A DNA stretch of 64,000 nucleotides, taken from assembly GCF_014854695.1 (NCBI RefSeq), contig NZ_CP027558.1:310001-374000 (forward strand), given 5' to 3'. The position numbers were made by a program, and so were the translations under genes. Positions 34,974 to 43,882 of this stretch are shown here, one piece after another. How positions within the stretch are numbered: the stretch's first letter is position 1; every line of letters begins with the position of its first letter. This stretch comes from Rhodococcus rhodochrous (GTDB lineage: Bacteria > Actinomycetota > Actinomycetes > Mycobacteriales > Mycobacteriaceae). Below the pieces are notes generated by a model, which was not told the origin of the DNA, ran no database searches, and saw nothing but the letters and a program-made list of their open reading frames with translations.

Positions 34974-37316
34974 ATGACCGCGCAGGTTGCTTCCACAGTG
35001 ACTCGCCATGTTCAAGCGGTCCGAGGCTTGAACTCACCGGTCGAGATGATCATCGATCGGTGGGGGGTTCCGCACATCTATGCCGACTCCACGCACGATG
35101 TGTTCTTCGCGCAGGGATTCAATGCGGCCCGCGACCGGCTGTGGCAGATCGATCTGTGGAGAAGGCGCGGTCTCGGCCTACTGGCGGAAGTGTTCGGACC
35201 CGAGTACATGGCCCGCGACCGTGCAGCTCGCCTGTTTCTCTACCGCGGAGAAATGCGCAGCGAGTGGCTGGCCTACGGCTCGGACACCAAACGGGTCGCT
35301 ACGTCTTTCGTTGCCGGAATCAACGCCTACGTGGACTTCGTCCGCAACTCGCCCGACCAGCTCCCGCCGGAGTTCACAGGGTTCGGGTATCTGCCCTCCT
35401 ACTGGGAACCGTCGGATGTCGCCCGAATACGAAGCCACGGCCTGTTCCACAACCTACGGGAGGAGGTCGCGCGAGCGCTGACCCTCCGCGACTTCGGTCC
35501 GGAGGTGGAGGAGTTGCGCAAGATTCGAGAACCTTACGTGCCGTTGCACGTTCCCGACGGGCTCGACCTGGCGGCTATTCCTGACGACGTTCTCGACGTG
35601 TACGAGTTGGCCACCACCTACCCGAACTTTGATGATCCATCGCAGGTTCCATCCTCCGCTGCCACACTCATGGAAGGAAGCAACAATTGGGTTCTGGGTA
35701 GATCCCGGACAGTGAACGGTCGCCCTGTCCTGGCCAACGACCCACACCGTGCTCTGTCCCTGCCGTCGCTGCGCTATCTGGTCCACCTCACGGCACCGAA
35801 CTTCGACGTGATCGGAGGTGGAGAGCCGGCAATGCCCGGAATATCGATTGGACACAACGGAACCCTGGCGTTCGGAATGACCCTGTTCAGCATCGACCAG
35901 GAAGATCTGTACGTCTACGAACTCAACCCCGACAATCCTCGCCAGTACCGTTACGGGAACGACTGGGAGGACATGACACGCGAATGCCAGTCAGTTCCGG
36001 TCCGAGACGGCGACGACGTGGAGGTGGAACTACTCTTTACCCGGCACGGTCCGGTCATCTGTTCCACCGAGACCCACGCTTTCGCCGTCCGCGCGGCATG
36101 GCTCGAACCAGGAATGGCGCCTTACCTCGGCAGCATGGACTACATGCGAGCCCAGAACGTCGACTCGTTCACCGCAGCAATGAACAGGTGGGGCGCACCG
36201 CCGGAGAACCAGATTTGGGCCGATACCGACGGCAACATCGGGTGGAAGGCTGCGGGACTGACGCCACGTAGGCCGAACTGGGACGGCACGCTCCCCGTGC
36301 CAGGCGACGGCAGGTACGAGTGGGACGGCTTCTACGACGCTGACGAACTGCCTGGCATCGAGAACCCGGAGCGAGATTGGTTTGCCTCGGCCAACGAGAT
36401 GAACCTGCCGCCCGAACGGCCCCTCGACGAAACTGTCACCCATGACTGGTATGCACCGGATCGCAAGCGCCGTATCGACGAGGTTCTAGAGTCCGGGACG
36501 ATTCGCTCCGTCGAGGATGCGGCGTGTCTGCAGGACGACGTGATGAGCATTCCCGCTCGGCGCATTCTGGCCGTTCTTGAGCGAGTGAAGCCGCATGGGC
36601 CGAGTGCTGCGTTGATCATGCTTCGGGACTGGGACGGCAACCTTGGCGCCGAATCTGCAGCGGCAGCGCTGTTCGAGGTATGGCACCGTAGGCACCTGCG
36701 GCCTGCGCTGTTGACCGAGGCTCTCATCCGACTTGTTCCCGCCGACCAGGTACCCTCCGCAGTCCGACGGGTTCTCCCCGAAGAAGCCCTACTCGCCGAC
36801 TCGCGGGTGCTCCTCGGCCTCATCGAGCGACCGAACGGCCGACTGGGGCAAGAACCCGAGACAGTTCTGCGCACGGTGTTTGCCGATTCGCTCGCCTCCG
36901 CATACGCCGACTGTCGAAATTTGCTGGGGGAGGACGAGGCCACATGGCGGTGGGGTGATCTTCACACCTCCACGCTGCGCCATCCACTCGGACTCCAGGA
37001 TCCCGAAACCGGTACATCGATAACTCTGGGCCCGGTGCCTCGTGGCGGCAGCGGCGACACTGTCTGTGACACCGCCTACGACCCTAACTTCGTGCAGACC
37101 GGTGGATCCACCTTCCGCGTTGTCATCGATGTCGGACAGTGGGATCAGTCGCGCGCGCTGAATTCGCCCGGTCAGTCGGGTGATCCGCGCTCACAGCACT
37201 TCGGAGACTTGATCGAACCGTGGTCGCGTGGGGAGTATTTCCCCCTCCTCTACTCGAGGAAGGCCGTCGAGAAGGCCGCTGAGTCCGTGTGGCTTTTCGA
37301 GCCCGACGGGGGCTGA
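34974..37316 (+). CDS. Penicillin acylase-family Ntn hydrolase
   Basis: The 780-residue precursor starts with the alpha-subunit pattern IDRWGVPHIYADSTHDVFFA and QGFNAARDRLWQIDLWRRRG. The autocatalytic cleavage site is EGSNNWVLG, so Ser236 becomes the N-terminal nucleophile of the beta chain. RPVLANDPHRALSLPS and the later NEMN Asn-containing segment (FASANEMNLP) complete the site. No Sec signal peptide is visible, so it probably acts in the cytoplasm. Family members cleave N-acyl or N-acyl-homoserine-lactone amide bonds. AAAGGGG precedes the ATG at 34974. Position after hyuAB suggests a second amide-hydrolysing step. Confidence 0.88.
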   Translation: MTAQVASTVTRHVQAVRGLNSPVEMIIDRWGVPHIYADSTHDVFFAQGFNAARDRLWQIDLWRRRGLGLLAEVFGPEYMARDRAARLFLYRGEMRSEWLAYGSDTKRVATSFVAGINAYVDFVRNSPDQLPPEFTGFGYLPSYWEPSDVARIRSHGLFHNLREEVARALTLRDFGPEVEELRKIREPYVPLHVPDGLDLAAIPDDVLDVYELATTYPNFDDPSQVPSSAATLMEGSNNWVLGRSRTVNGRPVLANDPHRALSLPSLRYLVHLTAPNFDVIGGGEPAMPGISIGHNGTLAFGMTLFSIDQEDLYVYELNPDNPRQYRYGNDWEDMTRECQSVPVRDGDDVEVELLFTRHGPVICSTETHAFAVRAAWLEPGMAPYLGSMDYMRAQNVDSFTAAMNRWGAPPENQIWADTDGNIGWKAAGLTPRRPNWDGTLPVPGDGRYEWDGFYDADELPGIENPERDWFASANEMNLPPERPLDETVTHDWYAPDRKRRIDEVLESGTIRSVEDAACLQDDVMSIPARRILAVLERVKPHGPSAALIMLRDWDGNLGAESAAAALFEVWHRRHLRPALLTEALIRLVPADQVPSAVRRVLPEEALLADSRVLLGLIERPNGRLGQEPETVLRTVFADSLASAYADCRNLLGEDEATWRWGDLHTSTLRHPLGLQDPETGTSITLGPVPRGGSGDTVCDTAYDPNFVQTGGSTFRVVIDVGQWDQSRALNSPGQSGDPRSQHFGDLIEPWSRGEYFPLLYSRKAVEKAAESVWLFEPDGG

Positions 37317-37357
37317 CCGACCTGCGACACGGATCGAAAATGCGTGATGTACTTCGT

Positions 37358-37395
37358 GCGGCGCCCCACCTGGACTGAGGGAGGTGGGGCGCCGC
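37358..37395. terminator. Bidirectional terminator between convergent genes
   Basis: A perfect 14-bp stem (GCGGCGCCCCACCT with AGGTGGGGCGCCGC) and 10-nt loop lie between the converging acylase and amidase genes. Confidence 0.75.
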
Positions 37396-37421
37396 GGGAC
37401 GTCCAGTCAAGGACCGGTCGG

Positions 37422-38849
37422 TTAGAGGGACGGCACTCGGTTGGCCCATTGGGTGGCTTCTTCGAGTGCTGCAGACAACTGGAAAACAGTAAGGTCGTCG
37501 TAGGCCTTGCCGACGATCTGCATGCCAGTAGGAACTCCCGTAGTCGGGGAGAACCCGGACGGAACCGAGGCGACAGGCAACGTGCTGAGGATATTGAACG
37601 GATACGTCATTGCCCATCCCAAGTACGCAGACGCGGGGCGGCCGTCGATGGTGAAGGACTCGTCGTCATTGGCGTGATCCGCTAGGACCGACGGCACCGC
37701 GAGTGTCGGCGTGATCATCACGTCATAGGAGTCGAAGACCTTCTTGTTGATCTCCTGGTACATCGATAGTCGAGTAGCGTTTACACCGTAGAACTCTTTG
37801 AGGGTGCGCTGGGAGCCGCTCTCGATGAGTTTCACGACGAATGGATCCAGTTCGTCTCGGTGATCGGTCAACTGATCGCCGGCCAGCGCCCAGAACAGAC
37901 CTTCCCAGGTGGTGAGCCACGCGTCAAAGACTCTTTCATCCCAACCAAGGTGGATCTCTTCGACGATGCAACCCAAACTTTCCAGAGTGTCGGCGAGGGC
38001 CCGCGTATTAGCTTCAACCTCGGCCGACACGTCGAAGTAGCCCAGGTCCATCGACAGGGCCACTCTCATTCCCTTGATCGATTGGAATGAGCTGGGGATT
38101 GTGACTTTGTCCCGCAGCGAATGTGGATCGGCCGGATGCTGTCCGGAGATCACGTTCTGCATCAGTGCGGCGTCAGCGACGCTGCGCGTCAATGGGCCAT
38201 AGTGCAGCACCGCCTCGCTCGGATGCTCTCGGTCAGTCGGATTGCGTCCGAACGGAGCCTTGTACCCGAAAATGCCCGATGCCGATGCCGGAATCCGGAT
38301 CGAACCGCCTCCGTCGGTGCCGTCAGCAATAGTGGTGAGTCCAGCCGCGACCGCCGCGCCGGAGCCGCCTGAGGATCCCCCGGGACTGTAGTCCAGGTTC
38401 CAGGGATTGCGTGTCACTCCCCACAGCGGGCTGCGTGTAACGCCAGCATGGGCATGCTCGGGAGTTGTAGTGCGACAGTGCATGATCGCGCCAGATTCAA
38501 GCAGCCGTTCCACGGCGGGTGCGGTCTGGTCGGGTCTGAAGTCTTTGAAGAGTCGGGATCCGTAAGTGGTTATCTCCCCTTCTACTGAGTGCCAATCCTT
38601 GATTGCGCAGGGAACCCCTTCGAGCGGGCGTGCGCTGTCAGGATTGGTGGCATAGGTCTTCTCGGCTTCGCGAGCCTGTTGGAGGGCTCGTTCGAAATAC
38701 TCGTGAGTCAGGCAGTTGAGTGTGCCGTTGGTGTCCTCGGCTCGCTGGATGACCGCCTCCATAAGTTCAACTGGAGACAGGCTTCGATTCCGAAACCGGC
38801 TGATCGCTTCGGTTGCGGTGATGTATGGCAGGGTTGAATCGGTCGTCAC
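37422..38849 (-). CDS. Amidase signature-family amidohydrolase
   Basis: The 475-residue enzyme has the Ser-cisSer-Lys triad: the Lys in VPCAIKDWHSVEG, the Gly/Ser-rich stretch PGGSSGGSGAAVAAG and DGTDGGGSIRIPAS. It hydrolyses linear or cyclic amides (the family includes NylA-type cyclic dimer hydrolases, GatA and fatty-acid amidases). GTG at 38849 is chosen, with AAGGGAAGG upstream; a longer frame begins in sequence that is not conserved. It is convergent with the acylase gene and divergent from the LuxR regulator at 39049. Confidence 0.9.
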   Translation of the reverse strand: MTTDSTLPYITATEAISRFRNRSLSPVELMEAVIQRAEDTNGTLNCLTHEYFERALQQAREAEKTYATNPDSARPLEGVPCAIKDWHSVEGEITTYGSRLFKDFRPDQTAPAVERLLESGAIMHCRTTTPEHAHAGVTRSPLWGVTRNPWNLDYSPGGSSGGSGAAVAAGLTTIADGTDGGGSIRIPASASGIFGYKAPFGRNPTDREHPSEAVLHYGPLTRSVADAALMQNVISGQHPADPHSLRDKVTIPSSFQSIKGMRVALSMDLGYFDVSAEVEANTRALADTLESLGCIVEEIHLGWDERVFDAWLTTWEGLFWALAGDQLTDHRDELDPFVVKLIESGSQRTLKEFYGVNATRLSMYQEINKKVFDSYDVMITPTLAVPSVLADHANDDESFTIDGRPASAYLGWAMTYPFNILSTLPVASVPSGFSPTTGVPTGMQIVGKAYDDLTVFQLSAALEEATQWANRVPSL

Positions 38850-39048
38850 TAGCCTTCCCTTTCTCCTACTGAGGTTGCTGCGGTGTGCGCATGATTCTTG
38901 GCCGAACGGGCCGCCGGGCACATCGGTCAAATGACGTAGTGCACGTCGAGCGGGATTGACGGAAAGGCGGGGACCAGTCGACGCTGAGTGGTACAGATTG
39001 CTAACAGGCTGCGACGTTTGAATTGCGCAGCGTGGCGTGCAGGAGGAC

Positions 39049-40077
39049 ATGACCGTGGGATATGGTCAAGCCGCGGCGATCAGCCGCATCGCGATGGTTG
39101 CCACGGACGTGGTGCACGGCGAGCAAGGTATCTCTGACATTGCGGCGCCGTTGCGAGAACTGGCCGAGTTCGACGCCATGATGATATCGAGTAAGGATCC
39201 GTTCACTGGTGCCCACAAGCCAGTGTTGAACATAGGCTACAACCCCTCGTTGTTGGCCTTTCTGAACCAGGAGTATCTGCGCTGTCCCAGTTATCGGACA
39301 GCGGCGCAACACCGTCGGCCGATGCGTATGCGCGATTTCGGAGATGATTTCTTCCGAACCAGAGTCTACGAGGAGTACCTGAATCCGATCGGCTACCAGG
39401 AAGGCGTGACGCTAGTGCTCCGTGCGCCCGACAGTCGAATTACCGGCCTGCTCACGATGAGTTTCGCCAACCCACGGGACATCGACGAAGACGCGCGGGT
39501 TGGCGTTGAGCTTGTGTCTGCCGCGCTGGGTAGACTGTCGGATTTTCATGCCAGGCCCAGGCAGTTGGCCAGCGGAATCGACTCCGGGGCATCGTCCTAT
39601 CTGGTCGATCGCAATGGATCGGTGATTTGTCTTCGCGCTGTCGACCAGAGCGGAGGAGACGGGCCTTTTCCTGAATGCATCGTCGCGGCTTGTGCTGTAC
39701 TGGAGAGTTCGGCGGGGTTCGGTCATCAGGTTTGTGGTGTCGCGACCCTTGAGCAGACCAACCGGTGGCAACGTGCCCGCATTCTCGTCACCGATGTCGC
39801 GGGGCACCGGCATGCACTCATCCTGATCTGCGAGACGGAATCACCGCTGGGCCTGACACTCCGGGAAGTCGACGTCACCACGCTGGTCGCGGTCGGCTTG
39901 TCGAACAAGGAGATCGGTGAGCGTCTGCATGTGAGTCCGCGGACGGTGAGTACTCATGTGGAGCACATCCTTGGGAAGGTGGGGATCACCAACCGCACCG
40001 CGCTCGCCTCTCTTGCAGTGAGGGAGGGAATCTTGCGTCTGAGCCTTCTATACAACCATCCTAGAGGGTATGGGTAG
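39049..40077 (+). CDS. LuxR-family regulator with N-terminal GAF-like sensor
   Basis: The 342-residue protein has a C-terminal LuxR helix-turn-helix (VGLSNKEIGERLHVSPRTVS, THVEHILGKVGITNRTALAS). The N-terminal 170 residues resemble a GAF sensor (GISDIAAPLRELAEFDAMMI, YQEGVTLVLRAPDSRITGLL). It probably activates the amide-catabolic genes around it. AGGAGG lies two bases before the ATG at 39049; GTG at 39055 has better spacing and is an alternative start. It is divergent from the amidase gene. Confidence 0.85.
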   Translation: MTVGYGQAAAISRIAMVATDVVHGEQGISDIAAPLRELAEFDAMMISSKDPFTGAHKPVLNIGYNPSLLAFLNQEYLRCPSYRTAAQHRRPMRMRDFGDDFFRTRVYEEYLNPIGYQEGVTLVLRAPDSRITGLLTMSFANPRDIDEDARVGVELVSAALGRLSDFHARPRQLASGIDSGASSYLVDRNGSVICLRAVDQSGGDGPFPECIVAACAVLESSAGFGHQVCGVATLEQTNRWQRARILVTDVAGHRHALILICETESPLGLTLREVDVTTLVAVGLSNKEIGERLHVSPRTVSTHVEHILGKVGITNRTALASLAVREGILRLSLLYNHPRGYG

Positions 40078-40209
40078 CCCCGGCGTTGAGTCAGGGGTTG
40101 CGGACCTGGGCCCTCTCACCCATGTTCGTAGGCTACCGAGCGGGAATCCCCTTGCCTGGCCAATCAACAGTGGTCGGGGCCCTGGCGTTTACTGCGTGTA
40201 CGAGCGTAG

Positions 40210-40405
40210 GACTGCACGTGCACGTGCACGTGCACGTACGTTCGGTCGCGGCAGCGGCCTTCGATAGCGTCACCGACGAAGTGTTCCAGAGCAAACTGAC
40301 GCTGGCCTTCGAGCACATCCGATCCTGGATTGCAGATCTACCGGGCCCGACAGCAGTGACCTGTGAGGCCGGGCCGACCGGCTCCGGGTTTTATCGGCCC
40401 TTGAC
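40210..40405 (+). pseudogene. IS110-family transposase remnant
   Basis: The frame VFQSKLTLAFEHIRSWIADL, PGPTAVTCEAGPTGSGFYRP resembles the N-terminal region of IS110/IS1111 transposases (pattern W...LPGPVAVTYEAGPTGFGLARAL). It starts after a (TGCACG)4 microsatellite and stops where IS21-type terminal sequence begins at 40406. Only about 55 codons are left. Confidence 0.55.
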
Positions 40406-40552
40406 TGTCGACCGTCGCGTAATTCCCCAGGGGTTTCCGTCACGGAATTCCCCATGTCCGGGTGTGCTGAGTCGAGGGTAGCCGGGCCGGTGCTCGGGTT
40501 GGTTCAGTTCGCGGCCGCGGTGCGGTTTCCGGGGCGTTTGCGTGGCCGGTAG
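40406..40552. mobile_element. IS21-type element end with terminal repeats and istB 3' end
   Basis: Two 18-bp direct repeats, CCGTCGCGTAATTCCCCA (40412-40429) and CCGTCACGGAATTCCCCA (40437-40454), differ at two positions and are spaced 25 bp apart, as in the multiple terminal repeats of IS21-like elements. On the reverse strand the end of an istB gene (YRPRKRPGNRTAAAN, stop at 40504-40506) follows. The element is interrupted at 40552 by another insertion. Confidence 0.65.
40504..40552 (-). pseudogene. istB: istB 3' fragment (IS21 helper ATPase), split by IS3 copy B
   Basis: This fragment encodes YRPRKRPGNRTAAAN and a stop. The matching upstream part lies at 42552-42612. Joining the two across the IS3 insertion and removing one GTAG target copy gives DRLINTSHQILMDGPSYRPR, the typical IstB C-terminus. 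The rest of istB and istA is missing. Confidence 0.7.
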
Positions 40553-40611
40553 TGGCAGGTCCCCGATAGTCGGTCCGGTCGTTTCTAGAGCCGGTTCCTC
40601 TGTGCAGTCGA

Positions 40612-41445
40612 TCAGTCGATCTCGCACGCCACCGGTTGGTGCCGGTGGGTGCATCCGGCAGCGTACTCGGCGGGGGTCTTGTACCCCAATGCCGAATGAC
40701 GGTGTCGGTGATTATGGTCGTCCTTGAAGTCCTCGATCACCACCCGGGCCTCGAGCAGAGTGGGCCAGTAGTTGCGGTTCAGACACTCATCGCGCAACCG
40801 GTTGTTGAACGACTCGATGAACCCGTTGTTCCACGGCGTGCCCGGCGGAATGTAGGACACCCCCACCGACCCAGCACAGAAGTCCCGCAGCGCTTCCGAG
40901 ATGAACTCAGGCCCATTGTCCATGCGCAACACCAGCGGCGGCCCACCCCACATCGCGAACGCCTTCTCCAAGCCCTCGATCAACCGGCCGGCGGTGATCG
41001 AGCGGTCCACGATGTTCAACAACGACATCCGGGTATGTTCATCGACCATCGACGCGATCTTCACCGTCTTGCCGTCGACGGTCGAATCGAGCTGGAAGTC
41101 CAATGCCCACACCACATTCGGAGCATCAGCGTCGACGACCGGAACCGAGGACAGGCCGGCACGTTTGCGGCGTGGAGCACGCCGGACCTGCAATCCTTCT
41201 TCTTTCCACAGGCGGTGCACCTTCTTCTTGTTCACCTCGATGCCCTGGTCGTAGCGCAGCCATGCCCACGCCCGACGAAACCCGTGCCGCGGATGCTTGC
41301 GGGAATACCTGCGCAACTCTGCGCGCAGATCGGCGTCCGGGTCGCCTGGTGTCTGCGCCAACGGCAACCGCCGGTAAACCGATCGGGAGAGCCCAACGAC
41401 CTTGCACGCGAACCGCTCCGACATCTGTAGGGTGTCGGTGAGCAT
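40612..41445 (-). CDS. IS3-family transposase OrfB (copy B)
   Basis: A 277-residue DDE integrase-fold protein identical to the OrfB at 28132-28965, with DFQ, DNGPEF and E-S-F-N-N motifs. It is intact and preceded by orfA in the overlapping frame. Confidence 0.93.
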   Translation of the reverse strand: MLTDTLQMSERFACKVVGLSRSVYRRLPLAQTPGDPDADLRAELRRYSRKHPRHGFRRAWAWLRYDQGIEVNKKKVHRLWKEEGLQVRRAPRRKRAGLSSVPVVDADAPNVVWALDFQLDSTVDGKTVKIASMVDEHTRMSLLNIVDRSITAGRLIEGLEKAFAMWGGPPLVLRMDNGPEFISEALRDFCAGSVGVSYIPPGTPWNNGFIESFNNRLRDECLNRNYWPTLLEARVVIEDFKDDHNHRHRHSALGYKTPAEYAAGCTHRHQPVACEID

Positions 41446-41474
41446 GGTGATCGCGGCGCGTTTGGCGGTCGGGC

Positions 41475-41756
41475 TTAGAATTTTCCCTTCGCGATCTCCC
41501 GCAACGCGTCCTTCTCCAACTCGGCATCTGCGAGCAATCGCTTGAGCCGGCTGTTCTGCTCCCGCAGTTCCTTGAGCTCCTTCGCCGCATCGGCATCCAT
41601 GCCGCCGTATTGACGACGCCAGTTGTACAGCGTCGCCGCCGACACCTCGAGCGCGGCGGCGATCTCCTCGCCGTTCTTGCCTTCCGCGGCCAACTCGTCG
41701 GCCCGGCGCAGCTTGCGCACGATGTCCTCGGCCGAGTGACGTTTGCGTCCCGCCAT
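41475..41756 (-). CDS. IS3-family transposase OrfA (copy B)
   Basis: A 93-residue HTH and coiled-coil protein identical to the OrfA at 28995-29276. It belongs to the intact copy B. Confidence 0.93.
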   Translation of the reverse strand: MAGRKRHSAEDIVRKLRRADELAAEGKNGEEIAAALEVSAATLYNWRRQYGGMDADAAKELKELREQNSRLKRLLADAELEKDALREIAKGKF

Positions 41757-41801
41757 GATCCCTATCGTCCCTTCTTCGCCCTTACCAGGGCAATCAGGAC
41801 T

Positions 41802-42158
41802 CTAGAACAACCCGGACCTACTCACAGGGGACACGCCATCAGCGTCGACGACCGGAACCGAGGACAGGCCGGCACGTTTGCGGCGTGGAGCACGCCGGAC
41901 CTGCAATCCTTCTTCTTTCCACAGGCGGTGCACCTTCTTCTTGTTCACCTCGATGCCCTGGTCGTAGCGCAGCCATGCCCACGCCCGACGAAACCCGTGC
42001 CGCGGATGCTTGCGGGAATACCTGCGCAACTCTGCGCGCAGATCGGCGTCCGGGTCGCCTGGTGTCTGCGCCAACGGCAACCGCCGGTAAACCGATCGGG
42101 AGAGCCCAACGACCTTGCACGCGAACCGCTCCGACATCTGTAGGGTGTCGGTGAGCAT
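41802..42158 (-). pseudogene. Truncated OrfB at the duplication junction
   Basis: The first 105 codons are those of OrfB, then the frame passes through the junction and reads DGVSPVSRSGLF before stopping. The DDE catalytic domain is missing, so it is inactive as a transposase but retains the N-terminal HTH. Confidence 0.9.
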
Positions 42159-42551
42159 GGTGATCGCGGCGCGTTTGGCGGTCGGGCTTAGAATTTTCCC
42201 TTCGCGATCTCCCGCAACGCGTCCTTCTCCAACTCGGCATCTGCGAGCAATCGCTTGAGCCGGCTGTTCTGCTCCCGCAGTTCCTTGAGCTCCTTCGCCG
42301 CATCGGCATCCATGCCGCCGTATTGACGACGCCAGTTGTACAGCGTCGCCGCCGACACCTCGAGCGCGGCGGCGATCTCCTCGCCGTTCTTGCCTTCCGC
42401 GGCCAACTCGTCGGCCCGGCGCAGCTTGCGCACGATGTCCTCGGCCGAGTGACGTTTGCGTCCCGCCATGATCCCTATCGTCCCTTCTTCGCCCTTACCA
42501 GGGCAATCAGGACTCTAGAACAACCCGGACCTACTCACAGGGGACACGCCA
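41839..42551 (-). repeat. 713-bp tandem duplication of the orfA-side part of IS3 copy B
   Basis: This segment repeats 41126-41838 base for base and in the same orientation. The junction at 41838/41839 shares two bases (CA) between the element end and the internal break, so it looks like a microhomology-mediated tandem duplication. It ends with the normal GGGGACACGCCA terminus followed by GTAG. Confidence 0.92.
42188..42469 (-). CDS. IS3-family transposase OrfA, duplicate
   Basis: A third identical 93-residue OrfA, carried on the 713-bp duplication. Because IS3 OrfA alone can repress or regulate transposition, an extra copy without a full OrfB could lower activity of the element; this is inference. 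Confidence 0.9.
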   Translation of the reverse strand: MAGRKRHSAEDIVRKLRRADELAAEGKNGEEIAAALEVSAATLYNWRRQYGGMDADAAKELKELREQNSRLKRLLADAELEKDALREIAKGKF

Positions 42552-42612
42552 GTAGGACGGTCCGTCCATCAGGATCTGGTGGCTGGTGTTGATCAACCGA
42601 TCGAGAAGGGAC
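42552..42612 (-). pseudogene. istB: istB fragment upstream of the IS3 insertion
   Basis: The reverse frame ESLLDRLINTSHQILMDGPS is the C-terminal part of IstB, the AAA helper of IS21 transposition. It continues at 40552 on the other side of IS3 copy B. On its other side it is cut by a different IS3-family element. Confidence 0.65.
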
Positions 42613-42629
42613 TCTGTTGCGCCCCGGCT

Positions 42630-43565
42630 TCAGTAGAGGCTCTCGACGACCCGCTCGGTTGTTCCGGCGGGACTATGTGAATCGTAGTAGGACTGTTCGG
42701 CTTCGACGGGCGAGATCATCCCGATCTCACCGTGCAGGCGGCGGTGATTGAACCAATCGATGTACTCGGCCACCGCAATTTCGAGGTCATCGATAGAGCG
42801 CCACGGTCCCTTGTTACGGATCAGTTCGGCCTTGAACAGCGAGTTGAACGCCTCGGCGAGGGCGTTGTCGTACGAATCTCCGCGGCTGCCCACCGAAGCG
42901 ACCGCGCCGGCCTCGGCAAGGCGCTGGGTGTAGCGGATAGCTCGATATTGAGCTCCGCGGTCGGAGTGATGTATCAACTGGGACAGGACCTGACCTGTAT
43001 GTTCGCGGGTCCAGATGCCCATCTCCAATGCATCGAGTGCGAGATCGGTGCGCAGACTCGTCGACAACTGCCATCCCACGATGCGGCGTGAGAAGACGTC
43101 GATGACGAACGCGGCATACGTCCATCCGGCGAACGTGCGGACATAAGTGATATCGGCGACCCACAGTTGGTCCGGTGCTGAGGCGGTGAATCCGCGGTTG
43201 ACCAGGTCGGCAGGCTTGTCGGTGTCCGCTGCGGCGATCGTGGTCCGGGGGTTCTTCGACCGGGCGATGCCGCGTAACCCTTCGGCGCGCATCAGGCGCT
43301 CGACGGTGCACCGGGCCACCCGGACACCCTGCCGCTGCAGCTCCGCATGGACCTTGCGGGCACCGTAGACGGCGTAGTTCTCGGCGTGGACCCGGTGGAT
43401 TTCTTCGATCAGTTCCATGTCGCGGACCGCCCGCGCTGAGGGTGGGCGGGTTTTGGCGGCGTAGTACGTTGACGGGGCGATCTGCACACCGGTCCGAGTG
43501 AGGACTCTGCAGATCGGCTCGACCCCGTGATCGGCCTTGTGGGCGTCGATGTAGTCGACGATCAC
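42630..43565 (-). CDS. IS3-group transposase OrfB
   Basis: The 311-residue protein has the HTH_21 segment (YGARKVHAELQRQGVRVARC) and the integrase triad in LWVADITYVRTF, IHHSDRGAQYRAIRY and NALAEAFNSLFKAELI. The GTG at 43565 overlaps the stop of orfA, and the frame is open further upstream so that an OrfAB fusion by frameshifting is possible. The chain is full length. Confidence 0.92.
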   Translation of the reverse strand: MIVDYIDAHKADHGVEPICRVLTRTGVQIAPSTYYAAKTRPPSARAVRDMELIEEIHRVHAENYAVYGARKVHAELQRQGVRVARCTVERLMRAEGLRGIARSKNPRTTIAAADTDKPADLVNRGFTASAPDQLWVADITYVRTFAGWTYAAFVIDVFSRRIVGWQLSTSLRTDLALDALEMGIWTREHTGQVLSQLIHHSDRGAQYRAIRYTQRLAEAGAVASVGSRGDSYDNALAEAFNSLFKAELIRNKGPWRSIDDLEIAVAEYIDWFNHRRLHGEIGMISPVEAEQSYYDSHSPAGTTERVVESLY

Positions 43566-43882
43566 TTGAGTTTGTGACCCCGCTCCGCTGCTGCGAAAAA
43601 CGCCGAGGCTGTTTTCAGGATCTCGTTGGCACGGCGCAGTTCTCGGTTCTCGCGTTCGAGTTCGGCGATGCGTTTCGCCTCGTCGGTGGTGGTACCCGGA
43701 CGGACGCCACCGTCGATCTCTGCCTGGCGAACCCAGGTACGGAGGGCTTCGGGATGGATGCCCAACTGCTCGGCGATCCGCTTGATCGCTCCTGTTTTCG
43801 ATCCTGGATCGCGGCGGGCCTCGACTGCCAGCCGCGTCGCTCGTTCCTTCAGCTCCTCCGGGTACTTTCGCGGTGCTCCCAT
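43562..43882 (-). CDS. IS3-group transposase OrfA
   Basis: The protein from ATG 43882 (106 residues) has a helix-turn-helix (AIKRIAEQLGIHPEALRTWV) and a coiled coil (RIAELERENRELRRANEILK) before TASAFFAAAERGHKLK. This is the standard IS3/IS407-group OrfA. GGAAGG lies nine bases upstream; an ATG at 43891 is an alternative. Confidence 0.9.
   Translation of the reverse strand: MGAPRKYPEELKERATRLAVEARRDPGSKTGAIKRIAEQLGIHPEALRTWVRQAEIDGGVRPGTTTDEAKRIAELERENRELRRANEILKTASAFFAAAERGHKLK

Larger units (their letters stand above)
40553..41838 (-). mobile_element. IS3-family insertion sequence, copy B (1286 bp)
   Basis: Identical in every position compared to the element at 28073-29358, including TGGCAGGTCCCC and GGGGACACGCCA ends. 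The left flank is GTAG (40549-40552). The matching GTAG is not at 41839 but at 42552-42555, after a 713-bp duplicated segment of the same element, showing that the duplication occurred inside the inserted element. Confidence 0.93.

Noticed and set aside
40213..40236. (TGCACG)4 tandem repeat as a regulatory element or CRISPR-like repeat
   Set aside because: It is a simple hexamer run at the edge of an IS110 remnant; spacers and a conserved repeat unit are absent.
28073..42551. Composite transposon made of the two IS3 copies carrying the hyuAB region
   Set aside because: Each copy has its own target duplication (CCAC around copy A, GTAG around copy B with its tandem extension), so they inserted separately. 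A composite transposon would show one duplication at the outer ends only.
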